This document shows positions 1-6,533 of a stretch of DNA of 10,662 nucleotides, one piece after another; within the stretch, counting starts at the first letter, position 1; every line of letters starts with the position of its first letter. The position numbers were made by a program, and so were the translations under genes. The stretch covers positions 1 through 10,662 of the forward strand of contig JAGYIK010000038.1 in assembly GCA_018402605.1 (NCBI GenBank), read 5' to 3'. The DNA comes from Litorivicinus sp. GTDB taxonomy: Bacteria; Pseudomonadota; Gammaproteobacteria; Pseudomonadales; Litorivicinaceae. A model generated the notes under the pieces. The model did not search any database, was not told the DNA's origin, and saw nothing but the letters and a program-made list of their open reading frames with translations.

Positions 1-382
1 TTGGATTGGAAATCCAGATGCGCGCTTTCGGTGCTGCGCGCAATAGGAAATCCGCAGCCACCCGAAGTGCGCCGGTTCCACCGGGTGTCTGTGCGGTTTT
101 CGCTCTGCCCTCGGTGATGATGGCGTGGCCCTCGCCGAACAGCATGGTTTGCGTGTGCGTCGCGAGCTCAGGGACCCCTGGAATGGACAGATAGCTTTTT
201 GAGTTCTCAAGATCCAATAGACGCCGTTCGGCTGCTTTTACGGACTCTAAAACAGGTGTTTTGCCTGTGGCATCTTGATATACACCGACGCCCAAATTGA
301 TCTTGTCGGGATGTGGATCCGCCTTGAAAGTTTCTGTGAGTCCAAGAATGGGGTCAGCTGGGGCCAAATCGAGATGAAACAT
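1..382 (-). CDS. Class I aromatic/aspartate aminotransferase, N-terminal part (truncated by window edge)
   Basis: PLP-dependent transaminase of the AspC/TyrB family, which exchanges amino groups between aspartate or aromatic amino acids and 2-oxoglutarate in the cytoplasm. Translating the minus strand from the ATG at 382 gives 127 residues with no stop. They open MFHLDLAPADPILGLTETF and continue with the family stretches INLGVGVYQDATGKTPVL (about 32-49) and AQTPGGTGALRVAADF (about 98-113), which forms part of the PLP-phosphate region. The catalytic lysine and the rest of the roughly 400-residue protein lie beyond base 1. A GGAGA ribosome site sits about 8 bases before the ATG. The gene is 80 bases downstream of cmoB in the same direction, so it may be co-transcribed or use its own promoter. 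AspC and TyrB types cannot be separated from this fragment. Confidence 0.93.
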   Translation of the reverse strand, partial: MFHLDLAPADPILGLTETFKADPHPDKINLGVGVYQDATGKTPVLESVKAAERRLLDLENSKSYLSIPGVPELATHTQTMLFGEGHAIITEGRAKTAQTPGGTGALRVAADFLLRAAPKARIWISNP

Positions 383-462
383 GCAGGCGGTCTCCGAAAG
401 ACGACAAATTTAAAACACTAAATTCTCGCATGAATCGCGCGTTCTTGGCGAGCGTGACGCAA

Positions 463-1410
463 CTAGAGCACCCGAGCGAGGAGGGCGGCCCGGCGTGGTC
501 TGGGCAGTCCCTCAATGGTGCGGCTCGGATTGTTTGGATCGAGTGCAAACTCAAAGGATTCAAATTGCATCCAATCGGTTTTGCGCTGTTCATCGAGCGT
601 GGTGGTCGATACATCGATGAGTTCAACATCGGTAAAACCAACGCGATTGAGCCAGCGTGTGAGGTGTGCAATGGATGGCAAAAACCACACATTGTTCATG
701 CGGGCATACCGATCCGGTGGCACCAAGCAGGTCTCGGCATCGCCCTCGACCACCAGCGTTTCAATCAGGAGTTGTCCCGTGGGCGCCAACATGCCCTTTA
801 ATTGCTCTAGATGGATGAGTGGGTCTTTCCGGTGATACAGCACACCCATAGAGAAGACCGAATCGAATCGTAATTGCCCGGGGTCAAATTGCTCCAGGGT
901 GACCGGTAAGCTTGCGGCACGGTGTTCTTGCAACAATCCTTTCACGGCGGCGAACTGGCAGTGAAACAGTAGACTGGGGTCGATACCCAAGACCTCTTTG
1001 GCACCTGCCTCGAGCATCCGCCAGAGGTGATATCCAGAGCCTGATCCCACATCCAGGACGCGGTGACCGTGGAGATCAAGTGCGTTCGCGATGCGATCCC
1101 ACTTCAGGTCAGAACGCCACTCGGTATCCACCAAGACCGATCCAAAACGGAATGGTCCTTTTCGCCAGGGCATCAAGCCCTTTAACGCCTCGGTCAGCGG
1201 CGCGACTGCGGTATCAGGAACAGTCATCAGTCCGACCTCGCGGCCGAGATGAGGGGTGCCGTCACATGCAGGGATTGCGGCGAGGGCACTCGACCATCGC
1301 GGAAGATCGCCGTGTTTGAGGCGTGCATCGATGACATCCGGATGCCGCGCAACCAAGGCCTCGAGCCAGGGAAGATGCGCTGCTGTCCAAGCGTCTTCAA
1401 CACGCATCAT
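463..1410 (-). CDS. cmoB: tRNA U34 carboxymethyltransferase CmoB
   Basis: CmoB transfers the carboxymethyl group of carboxy-S-adenosylmethionine (Cx-SAM) onto 5-hydroxyuridine at tRNA position 34, giving cmo5U, which widens wobble decoding. The 315-residue product closely follows the E. coli enzyme (323 residues). It has LMPWRKGPF at about 79-87 with the Cx-SAM-binding Lys84 (Lys91 in E. coli), DTEWRSDLKWDR at 95-106, the Rossmann loop LDVGSGSGYHLWRM at 119-132, SMGVLYHR with Tyr192, and RRAALLAR near the end with Arg307 (Arg315 in E. coli). An upstream in-frame TTG at 1443 would give 326 residues. I prefer the ATG at 1410 because it forms an ATGA overlap with the cmoA stop, a normal coupling arrangement, and matches the family N terminus better. 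The stop is TAG. Every key residue I could align is present, so it should be active. Confidence 0.96.
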   Translation of the reverse strand: MMRVEDAWTAAHLPWLEALVARHPDVIDARLKHGDLPRWSSALAAIPACDGTPHLGREVGLMTVPDTAVAPLTEALKGLMPWRKGPFRFGSVLVDTEWRSDLKWDRIANALDLHGHRVLDVGSGSGYHLWRMLEAGAKEVLGIDPSLLFHCQFAAVKGLLQEHRAASLPVTLEQFDPGQLRFDSVFSMGVLYHRKDPLIHLEQLKGMLAPTGQLLIETLVVEGDAETCLVPPDRYARMNNVWFLPSIAHLTRWLNRVGFTDVELIDVSTTTLDEQRKTDWMQFESFEFALDPNNPSRTIEGLPRPRRAALLARVL

Positions 1411-2138
1411 TTGACCGCCATCCACGCTGTAAAGTTCAGGCAATGGAAAAACTCGAAGGCCGTATTAAACCCAGCCTGTTGCAGTCGTGTGTGATGTGTA
1501 TCCGGTGACTCGGGGATGAGGACCTGCTCGATCGCTTGGCGCTTACCGGCGATTTCCAGCTCGGAGTATCCGTTGGCTCGTTTGAAGTCTAAGTGCAATG
1601 TATTGAGGTGTTCTTGGGCGGGCTCAGCCACCGTGACCTTCTCAGCCAAAATAAGGACTCCGCCGGGAGTCAGTGCGTCATAAATCCGTGAGAGCAAATC
1701 CAGTCGATGCGATGGATCAATAAATTGCAGGGTGAAATTGAGTGTGACAACCGAGCACGGCACCAATGTTAGCGCACAGATGTCCGCGTGTTGCCAGGTA
1801 ATGGGGATTGGATCCATGACGCGATCTGTGGCCAGTTCACGTGCTTTTTGTAACATCGCCTCAGAATTGTCGACCGCCACAATGTGGCACCCGGCTTCGG
1901 TGACCTGCGAGGCCATGGAGAGTGTGGTTGCACCAAGGGAGCATCCCAAATCGTAAAGTGCCGTATTGGGCTGTGCGTAGCGCTTGGCAATTAAGCCTGT
2001 GAGACCGATCACATGGCCATAGCCTGGCACGCTTCGCCGAATCATGTCAGGAAACACCTGTGCGACCCGTTCGTCAAAACGAAAGTCGCCCACACCTTGC
2101 CAGGGTGTTTGAAACAGCGTGTCGGGTTGATCTGTCAT
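1407..2138 (-). CDS. cmoA: Carboxy-S-adenosyl-L-methionine synthase CmoA
   Basis: CmoA makes Cx-SAM from SAM and prephenate, the donor used by CmoB in cmo5U34 tRNA modification. The 243-residue protein is near the E. coli length (247). Visible family signatures are FDERVAQVFPDMIRRSVPGY at about 21-40, the SAM-binding loop YDLGCSLGATTLS at about 62-74, VAVDNSEAM at the second Rossmann strand, LNFTLQFIDPS in the active-site region, and HLDFKRANGYSELEI in the C-terminal third. The ATG at 2138 is preceded by GGAG inside the palindrome GGAGCTCC. It is the first gene of a cmoA-cmoB unit with a 4-base ATGA overlap, and is divergent from rmuC across 65 bases. Confidence 0.97.
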   Translation of the reverse strand: MTDQPDTLFQTPWQGVGDFRFDERVAQVFPDMIRRSVPGYGHVIGLTGLIAKRYAQPNTALYDLGCSLGATTLSMASQVTEAGCHIVAVDNSEAMLQKARELATDRVMDPIPITWQHADICALTLVPCSVVTLNFTLQFIDPSHRLDLLSRIYDALTPGGVLILAEKVTVAEPAQEHLNTLHLDFKRANGYSELEIAGKRQAIEQVLIPESPDTHHTRLQQAGFNTAFEFFHCLNFTAWMAVK

Positions 2139-2139
2139 G

Positions 2140-2203
2140 GGAGCTCCAGTAGTCGGGTCGGTGCGAGCCTGTCATGATACCGAAGGCAGAGGGGAGTTGA
2201 GAC
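2140..2203. promoter_or_regulatory. Short divergent control region between cmoA and rmuC
   Basis: Only 65 bases separate the two divergent start codons, so both promoters must lie here or inside the genes. On the minus strand, TATCAT (2179-2174) is one base off the -10 consensus and would place the cmoA transcript start about 30 bases before its ATG. I do not see a good -35 partner. The rmuC side has a clear GGGGAG ribosome site at about 2191-2196. The 8-base palindrome GGAGCTCC (2140-2147) simply contains the cmoA ribosome site. Promoter placement is inferred. Confidence 0.3.
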
Positions 2204-3357
2204 ATGGAAATCACGTGGGTTTTAGCGATGCTGGCGATTTTGGGCTTCGCATTGGCGGCATATTTCGCGCATGCCTGGCTCAGACTCAAGGGTGTGGTGG
2301 TCGAGCTTGAGGCGAAAACGCAGGCTGAGAGCGACTTTGAGCACAAGCGTGAGCTGATGAAGGCTGAGTTTGAGTCCTTATCACAGCGCTTGTTAAATGA
2401 ACGTTCCAAAGAGTTACAGACGCAGCATCACGAGTCGCTGGGTCAGATCCTGAAACCCCTGGCAACGGAGTTGGATGCGTTCAAGAAACGGATCAACGAG
2501 GTGTATGAGCACGAGACGCGCGATCGTGTCGTTGCGGGCGAAATCTCCTCGCTCAAAGCACTGAATCAAAAGATGTCCGAAGATGCGGTGAACCTGACTC
2601 GGGCGCTGAAGGGTGACAACAAAGCCGCCGGCAACTGGGGCGAACTGGTTCTTGATCAGGTGTTGTCGGCTCTGGACTCGTGAGGGACATGAGTTCACCC
2701 CGCCAACAGAGTTTCGCAGGGGAGGATGGGTCGCGTCTGCAGCCTGATGTCGTCGTCTCACTTCCTGAGCAAAAATGTCTCATCGTCGATGCCAAGCTGT
2801 CATTGAAAGACTATGAGCAGGCGATGTCGGCAACTGATGAGCTCTCTCGTCAGGCTGCGTTAAAGGCGCATGCGAATTCCATGAAAGCGCATATCCGAGG
2901 TCTCTCAGGGAAAAACTATGCTGGATTGCCGGGGATTTCGACGGTCGATTTTGTGATCATGTTTGTGCCGGTGGAACCCGCGTTTTCTGCAGCCTTTGAG
3001 GTGCAACCCAGTTTGTTTACCGATGCCCTCTCACAGGGCGTTGTGATTGCCTCACCGTCGACGTTATTGGCACTGTTGCGCACCGTTGAGCATGTCTGGC
3101 GGATTGAGAATCAAAATGCCAACACGCGTCAGATCGCTGAGCTTGGCGGTAAGTTGTACGATCAATTTGTGCTGTTTGCAGAGAGCTTCCAAGAAGTGGG
3201 AGAGCGGATTAGCCGAAGCCAAGATGCCTTCGAAAAAGCCACGGCGCGACTTTCAAGCGGCCGCGGAAATCTGGTACGCAGAGCCGAGCAACTCCGCACA
3301 TTGGGCGTCAGTGCCAGTAAGCAGATGCCGCCCGCGCTTCAGGATTTAGACGATTGA
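2204..3357 (+). pseudogene. rmuC: rmuC, DNA recombination protein, broken by two frameshifts
   Basis: RmuC proteins are membrane-anchored coiled-coil proteins with a PD-(D/E)XK-like nuclease fold that limit recombination at inverted repeats. The first frame (2204-2683, 159 residues) has a transmembrane helix at about 3-26, a charged coiled coil, and ends LTRALKGDNKAAGNWGELVLDQVL before a TGA at 2681. The second frame (to 3357) carries the nuclease-like core LQPDVVV...CLIVDAKLSL, then VDFVIMFVPVEPAF and KLSSGRGN-like (ARLSSGRGN) motifs. Between them, 2679-2699 in the third frame reads REGHEFT, matching REGYEYE of E. coli RmuC. So one shift lies at about 2675-2681 (net +1 or -2) and another in the CCCC run at 2698-2701 (one extra C restores TRQQSF). 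The frames also meet at a GTGA stop/start overlap (2680-2683), so separate translation of both halves is conceivable. Genuine decay and sequence error cannot be told apart here. The 3' end overlaps the convergent reductase gene by 19 bases. Confidence 0.88.
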
Positions 3358-4526
3358 AGCAGTGCCATCACGGAGCCGCTGTCGAGCAGCGGATCCAACG
3401 GGATTGCACCCTGTTCGAAAAGGCGCCTTGCGGCCATAAATTCAGTGGCTGCATTAATGGCTTCGATTGATGTGACACGCCCATTGTGATGTCGAGCCAC
3501 CACGTGACGACGGTCGTCGGCTTGCAGCACAGTCGCTTTGTCGCTTCGCTCCGAGAGTCCTGCAATTTGTAATTTGTGCTCGCCCTGGTCGGACCAAAAC
3601 CAAGGAATAGCCTGAAATGGCGTCGGTGTGCCGAGTAGCCGTTTGGCCAGGGTTGTTGCGGTGTCATTGGCCTCACTAATGGACTCAATGCGCGCTGTCC
3701 GGCCGATACTTGGATGCATGTGGCGGCACACTTCGCCGATGGCCGAGACACGTGGATGAGGGGTCTGCATCAGAGGATCCACGGGGACACCATCGGGGTC
3801 TGCGAGCCCGTGTGCCAAAAGGAGCTCCACGTTTGGTGTGGTGCCGACCGTTGCGATAATGCAGTCGGCAGTCACGGGACCTTGGCTTGTGTGCAGTGTA
3901 GATGTTGCCCTGTCGTAGCTCGAGACACTGCAGTCTGTGAGTACGATGGCTTGGCTTCGCGCCGTTAAAAACAGCGCACTCTCGGCGCTGACTTGTGGCA
4001 ACGCGCGCGACCCGCGTGCCAGGATGTGAATGGTTCGGTCGTTGCCACTGAGACTGGCGGCGAGTTCAAAGGCCATAAATCCAGCCCCCACAATGGCTAC
4101 ATGTCTTGCATGCTGCATGGCCGTCTCCAGTCGGATGCGGTCATCCCAGGTCCGCATCACATGGAGCATATTGGGGTCGAGGCCGTCAATCTCTGGGCGC
4201 ACGGCACGTGTACCGGTGGCGAGGATGATGTGGTCGACAGTCACGCCATCGGATGCGGTGCGCACTTCGCCGGTCTCCGGCGTGATCGATTGCACTGCGG
4301 CGTCAATCCACTGAATCCGAGGATCCTCGGCGAGTTTAGCTGGCAATAAACGCGTCTTGTCGAGAGCGAGTGATTGCTCGAGTGGCGTTTTGGACAGGGG
4401 CGGACGTTGATAGGGGTGTGTGCCCTCGCCATTGAACACCAGGATGGTGCCTGCAAAATCACCACGCACCAGTTCGGCGATTAAGGTACAGGCCGCCTGG
4501 CCCGCACCAATCACAGCGAGTCGCAT
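3339..4526 (-). CDS. FAD-dependent NAD(P)H:ferredoxin reductase
   Basis: A 395-residue flavoprotein of the putidaredoxin/rhodocoxin reductase type. It passes electrons from NAD(P)H through FAD to a small 2Fe-2S ferredoxin, which feeds a P450 or another acceptor. It shows the N-terminal FAD fold GAGQAA (7-12), YQRPPLSK (39-46), LATGTRAVRP (102-111), the second Rossmann GAGFMAFE (147-154) for the nicotinamide cofactor, and PWFWSDQGEHKLQIAGL (308-324), typical of the C-terminal region. The usual Gly-Asp of the second FAD motif is Gly-Glu here (264-265), a conservative change. It starts 3 bases after the ferredoxin stop with no clear ribosome site, so translation is probably coupled. The 3' end overlaps rmuC tail to tail by 19 bases. 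The NADH or NADPH preference and the final acceptor are not visible. Confidence 0.92.
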   Translation of the reverse strand: MRLAVIGAGQAACTLIAELVRGDFAGTILVFNGEGTHPYQRPPLSKTPLEQSLALDKTRLLPAKLAEDPRIQWIDAAVQSITPETGEVRTASDGVTVDHIILATGTRAVRPEIDGLDPNMLHVMRTWDDRIRLETAMQHARHVAIVGAGFMAFELAASLSGNDRTIHILARGSRALPQVSAESALFLTARSQAIVLTDCSVSSYDRATSTLHTSQGPVTADCIIATVGTTPNVELLLAHGLADPDGVPVDPLMQTPHPRVSAIGEVCRHMHPSIGRTARIESISEANDTATTLAKRLLGTPTPFQAIPWFWSDQGEHKLQIAGLSERSDKATVLQADDRRHVVARHHNGRVTSIEAINAATEFMAARRLFEQGAIPLDPLLDSGSVMALLQSSKS

Positions 4527-4529
4527 GAT

Positions 4530-4850
4530 TTAGTATTGCCGCTTTGCGACTTGAACACGCAGTCCGTCGTGTGCGTCAGTGAGAATCACTTGGCAGGCCA
4601 GTCGACTGTGGGGCGTCGGTTCAACTGCAAAAGTCAGCATATCGGCCTCTTGGTCACTCGGTGGATCGAGCTGTCCGTCCCACGAGGTGTTGAGCATGAC
4701 ATGACAGGTTGCGCACGAGCAGCCGCCGCCACACTCGGCAAGAATGCCTTCAACGCCGGCATGCTGCGCGGCATGCAACAGGGTGTCGCCAGAGGTAAAC
4801 GGGGCTTCGATTTCGGCTTCATTGGAGTCAATAAACAAAATGTGTGGCAT
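4530..4850 (-). CDS. 2Fe-2S ferredoxin, putidaredoxin/adrenodoxin type
   Basis: A 106-residue soluble electron carrier. The cluster ligands are Cys40, Cys46, Cys49 and Cys86 (pattern C-x5-C-x2-C...C), within ECGGGCSCATCHV at 39-51 and SRLACQV at 82-88. This is the vertebrate-type/putidaredoxin spacing rather than the plant type. An additional Cys44 lies inside the cluster loop. A longer reading from an ATG at 4874 is possible, but the ATG at 4850 has a GAGGA ribosome site about 6 bases upstream and starts the protein at the normal family position (MPHILFID), so I chose it. It is the first gene of a two-gene unit with its reductase. It is an unlikely member of the Isc assembly system, since no isc/hsc genes are nearby. 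Confidence 0.94.
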   Translation of the reverse strand: MPHILFIDSNEAEIEAPFTSGDTLLHAAQHAGVEGILAECGGGCSCATCHVMLNTSWDGQLDPPSDQEADMLTFAVEPTPHSRLACQVILTDAHDGLRVQVAKRQY

Positions 4851-4960
4851 GTCAGATCCTCGTATTCGTGCCATTTTGGATCGGATTTGTTCCGTTTTTG
4901 GCGCTGTGTTTTTGATTTCAGACCGTTACAGTAGGGTCATTGAAAAAAAAGGAAAGAGTC
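4851..4960. promoter_or_regulatory. Divergent control region between ferredoxin and pirin genes
   Basis: A 110-base spacer with T-rich tracts on the plus strand, separating divergent start codons. It should hold promoters for the ferredoxin-reductase pair and for pirin. I see no convincing -35/-10 pair. TACAGT at 4927-4932 is a weak -10 candidate for pirin. The pirin ribosome site, GGAAAGAG at about 4951-4958, is strong and decides the ATG at 4961 over an in-frame TTG at 4940. The small inverted repeat CGGA-N5-TCCG (about 4882-4894) is too short to call an operator. Confidence 0.35.
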
Positions 4961-5815
4961 ATGCGCACAATCTCTCGCATTATCAACGGCCGTGCAGTCA
5001 CAGATGGCGCCGGTGTGAATATTCGTCGAGTCATCGGGTTGGCCGGTGCGGATTACATTGATCCCTTTTTAATGTTTGATGATTTTCGAAACGACGATCC
5101 CTCCGGCTATGTGGCCGGATTTCCGCCACACCCGCATCGTGGATTTGAGACCATCACCTACATGCTAAAAGGCAAAATGCGTCACCGTGACTCAAATGGC
5201 AATTCCGGTGTCCTCGAAGATGGGGCGGTGCAGTGGATGACTGCCGGTCGCGGCATTTTACACTCAGAGATGCCGGAGCAAACCGACGGCAGTTTGTGGG
5301 GATTCCAGATTTGGTTGAATTTGCCGCAACGGTTGCAGATGGCCGAGCCTGCATACCAAGACATCCAAGCTGAACGGATCACCGAATGGCAGGATGGTCA
5401 TGCCGCGTACCGTTTGGTGGCCGGTGAGTTCGCGGGGCGCACTGGTCCAGCTGAGACCATGACTCCAGTGTTGATGCTCGATGTGGCGTTGACCGATGGT
5501 GCCAAAAGTGAGATTCCGATCGATGCCAGTCACACCGCGATTGTATTTTGCTTTGATGGCAGTCTGACGATTGATGGCACCGAGCTTAAAGACGGTGATC
5601 TTGCTGTACTGACGGGTGAGGGTGCGCTTGCAATGACTTCAGGACAGGGGCGCGGACTTTTAATGACGGCACCGCCTTTGCATGAACCGATCGCTCGGCA
5701 TGGGCCTTTCGTATTGAGTACTGAGGGTGAGCTCAAAAAAGCGTTTATAGACTACCAACTGGGTCAGCTGGCTCCGAATCAGCAGGCGTTTTTGGCATCG
5801 GGTGGCCGCGCGTAA
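4961..5815 (+). CDS. Pirin family protein (bicupin, metal-binding)
   Basis: A 284-residue pirin. Pirins are iron-binding bicupins; bacterial members have been linked to quercetin 2,3-dioxygenase activity, redox sensing and metabolic control, so the role is not predictable from family alone. The N-terminal cupin is intact: FPPHPHRGFETITYML at 54-69 and VQWMTAGRGILHSEMP at 90-105 supply His57, His59, His101 and Glu103, the four metal ligands at almost the same residue numbers as human pirin. The C-terminal cupin ends with the family-like segment KKAFIDYQLGQL. The start was chosen at ATG 4961 because GGAAAGAG lies just upstream; a TTG at 4940 would add seven lysine-rich residues. The last 71 bases overlap the convergent marR gene. 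The divergent neighbour is a ferredoxin. Confidence 0.93.
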   Translation: MRTISRIINGRAVTDGAGVNIRRVIGLAGADYIDPFLMFDDFRNDDPSGYVAGFPPHPHRGFETITYMLKGKMRHRDSNGNSGVLEDGAVQWMTAGRGILHSEMPEQTDGSLWGFQIWLNLPQRLQMAEPAYQDIQAERITEWQDGHAAYRLVAGEFAGRTGPAETMTPVLMLDVALTDGAKSEIPIDASHTAIVFCFDGSLTIDGTELKDGDLAVLTGEGALAMTSGQGRGLLMTAPPLHEPIARHGPFVLSTEGELKKAFIDYQLGQLAPNQQAFLASGGRA

Positions 5816-6287
5816 CATCACCTGTGTCGAGAAGTGGGGCCGCGTCGATATGACGCGCTCCCATCATTTCAGCGACCTGCTTGAGCACAGCAACCACCTG
5901 GTGTTGCTCCCAATCCCTGAGTCGTTCGAATCGCAATAAGAAATTTTCCTGCAATGGCTTCGGTGCATGGGTCAGAATTTCAGTCCCGGCTTCGGTAATC
6001 ACCAGATAGACCTTGCGACGATCGGTATCCGATCTCTCTCGACACAGGAGTCCGCGTCGTTCGAGCCGGTCGACGATTGAGGTCACTGTGGCTTGTGACA
6101 GATTGACCTCGGCGCTAATTGCACGGATCGGCTGTTCTTTGGTTGCAGCAACAGTCTGCAAAATAAGTAATTGTGGTGTGGTCAGGCCAAATTCCTTGCC
6201 GAGTCGACTGGAGTGTTGGTCGATGGCCTGCACGATCCGGCGCAGTGCCACTAAGACTTCTGTTTCTAAATTCTGTGCCTGCACCAT
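5745..6287 (-). CDS. MarR family regulator, EctR/CosR-like
   Basis: A 180-residue winged-helix repressor expected to act as a dimer. The helix-turn-helix is at about 52-78 (core LSQATVTSIVDRLERRGL, 63-80), followed by the wing RSDTDRRKVYLVI at about 85-97 and a dimerising C-terminal segment with APKPLQENFLLRFERL and DWEQHQVV. The phrases RIVQAIDQHSSRLGKEFGL and HIDAAPLLDTG resemble, from memory, the MarR subgroup containing EctR and CosR, regulators of compatible-solute synthesis and uptake. That subgroup call is an inference. The ATG at 6287 has AAGG upstream. It is divergent from an osmolyte ABC operon, the classic position of a local repressor. The last 22 or so residues (rich in Pro, Asp and Ser) lie after the usual family end and are exactly the part overlapping pirin, so they may be a late extension. 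Confidence 0.9.
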   Translation of the reverse strand: MVQAQNLETEVLVALRRIVQAIDQHSSRLGKEFGLTTPQLLILQTVAATKEQPIRAISAEVNLSQATVTSIVDRLERRGLLCRERSDTDRRKVYLVITEAGTEILTHAPKPLQENFLLRFERLRDWEQHQVVAVLKQVAEMMGARHIDAAPLLDTGDVTRGHPMPKTPADSEPADPVGSL

Positions 6288-6533
6288 TACACCCTTGCTT
6301 CATCCATGGATTTCATTGTCGCGTAGTGTGCCAAGGGTTGGCTTGTCTTTTCCAGCACTGAATGTTTGTGAGCAAAGTAATTTTTTAAACAAAGTGGTTA
6401 AAGTTTGTACATTATTATCTATAAAATACTGATTAGTATGATATTTGTTCTCTTGATCCGAATTCTGTAGACTGTGAAAACGTTTCGTAGCAAAACGAAA
6501 TATTTGGAAATCGAGACACAGAATGGAGATGGC
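6288..6533. promoter_or_regulatory. AT-rich divergent control region between marR and the transporter operon
   Basis: This 246-base stretch has no credible gene. It is clearly richer in A+T than the coding sequence around it, especially 6361-6450. It must contain both the marR promoter and the promoter of the binding-protein operon. The main structure is an inverted repeat at 6426-6439 (separate entry). A possible promoter is TTGTTC (6445-6450), 17 bases, TAGACT (6468-6473), and TATGAT (6437-6442) is a second -10-like box; neither is strong. ATCCATGGAT at 6302-6311 is a perfect 10-base palindrome in the marR leader. Confidence 0.6.
6426..6439. promoter_or_regulatory. Candidate MarR operator: inverted repeat ATACT-N4-AGTAT
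   Basis: ATACT (6426-6430) and AGTAT (6435-6439) are perfect inverted half-sites around GATT, with further partial symmetry outside (AAA on the left, GAT on the right). The site lies in the AT-rich divergent region and its right arm runs into TATGAT (6437-6442), a near-consensus -10 box reading toward the transporter operon. MarR dimers typically bind such short AT-rich palindromes and block polymerase. Binding by the adjacent MarR protein is inferred from position and symmetry only. Confidence 0.45.

Noticed and set aside
1411..1443. TTG start giving 11 extra residues on CmoB
   Set aside because: The ATG at 1410 overlaps the cmoA stop as ATGA and gives a more family-like N terminus.
2679..2701. 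Programmed ribosomal frameshifting in rmuC
   Set aside because: Two separate shifts would be needed, no classic slippery heptamer is visible, and rmuC is not known to use recoding.
4851..4874. Longer ferredoxin start at 4874
   Set aside because: The ATG at 4850 has GAGGA in front of it and gives the standard ferredoxin N terminus.
6302..6311. Palindrome ATCCATGGAT as a regulator site
   Set aside because: It is a perfect 10-base palindrome, but single, short and without a second copy; chance occurrence is reasonable.
6474..6533. GTG start giving 20 extra residues on the binding protein
   Set aside because: The extension is charged and would mask the signal peptide; the ATG at 6534 has a good GGAG site.
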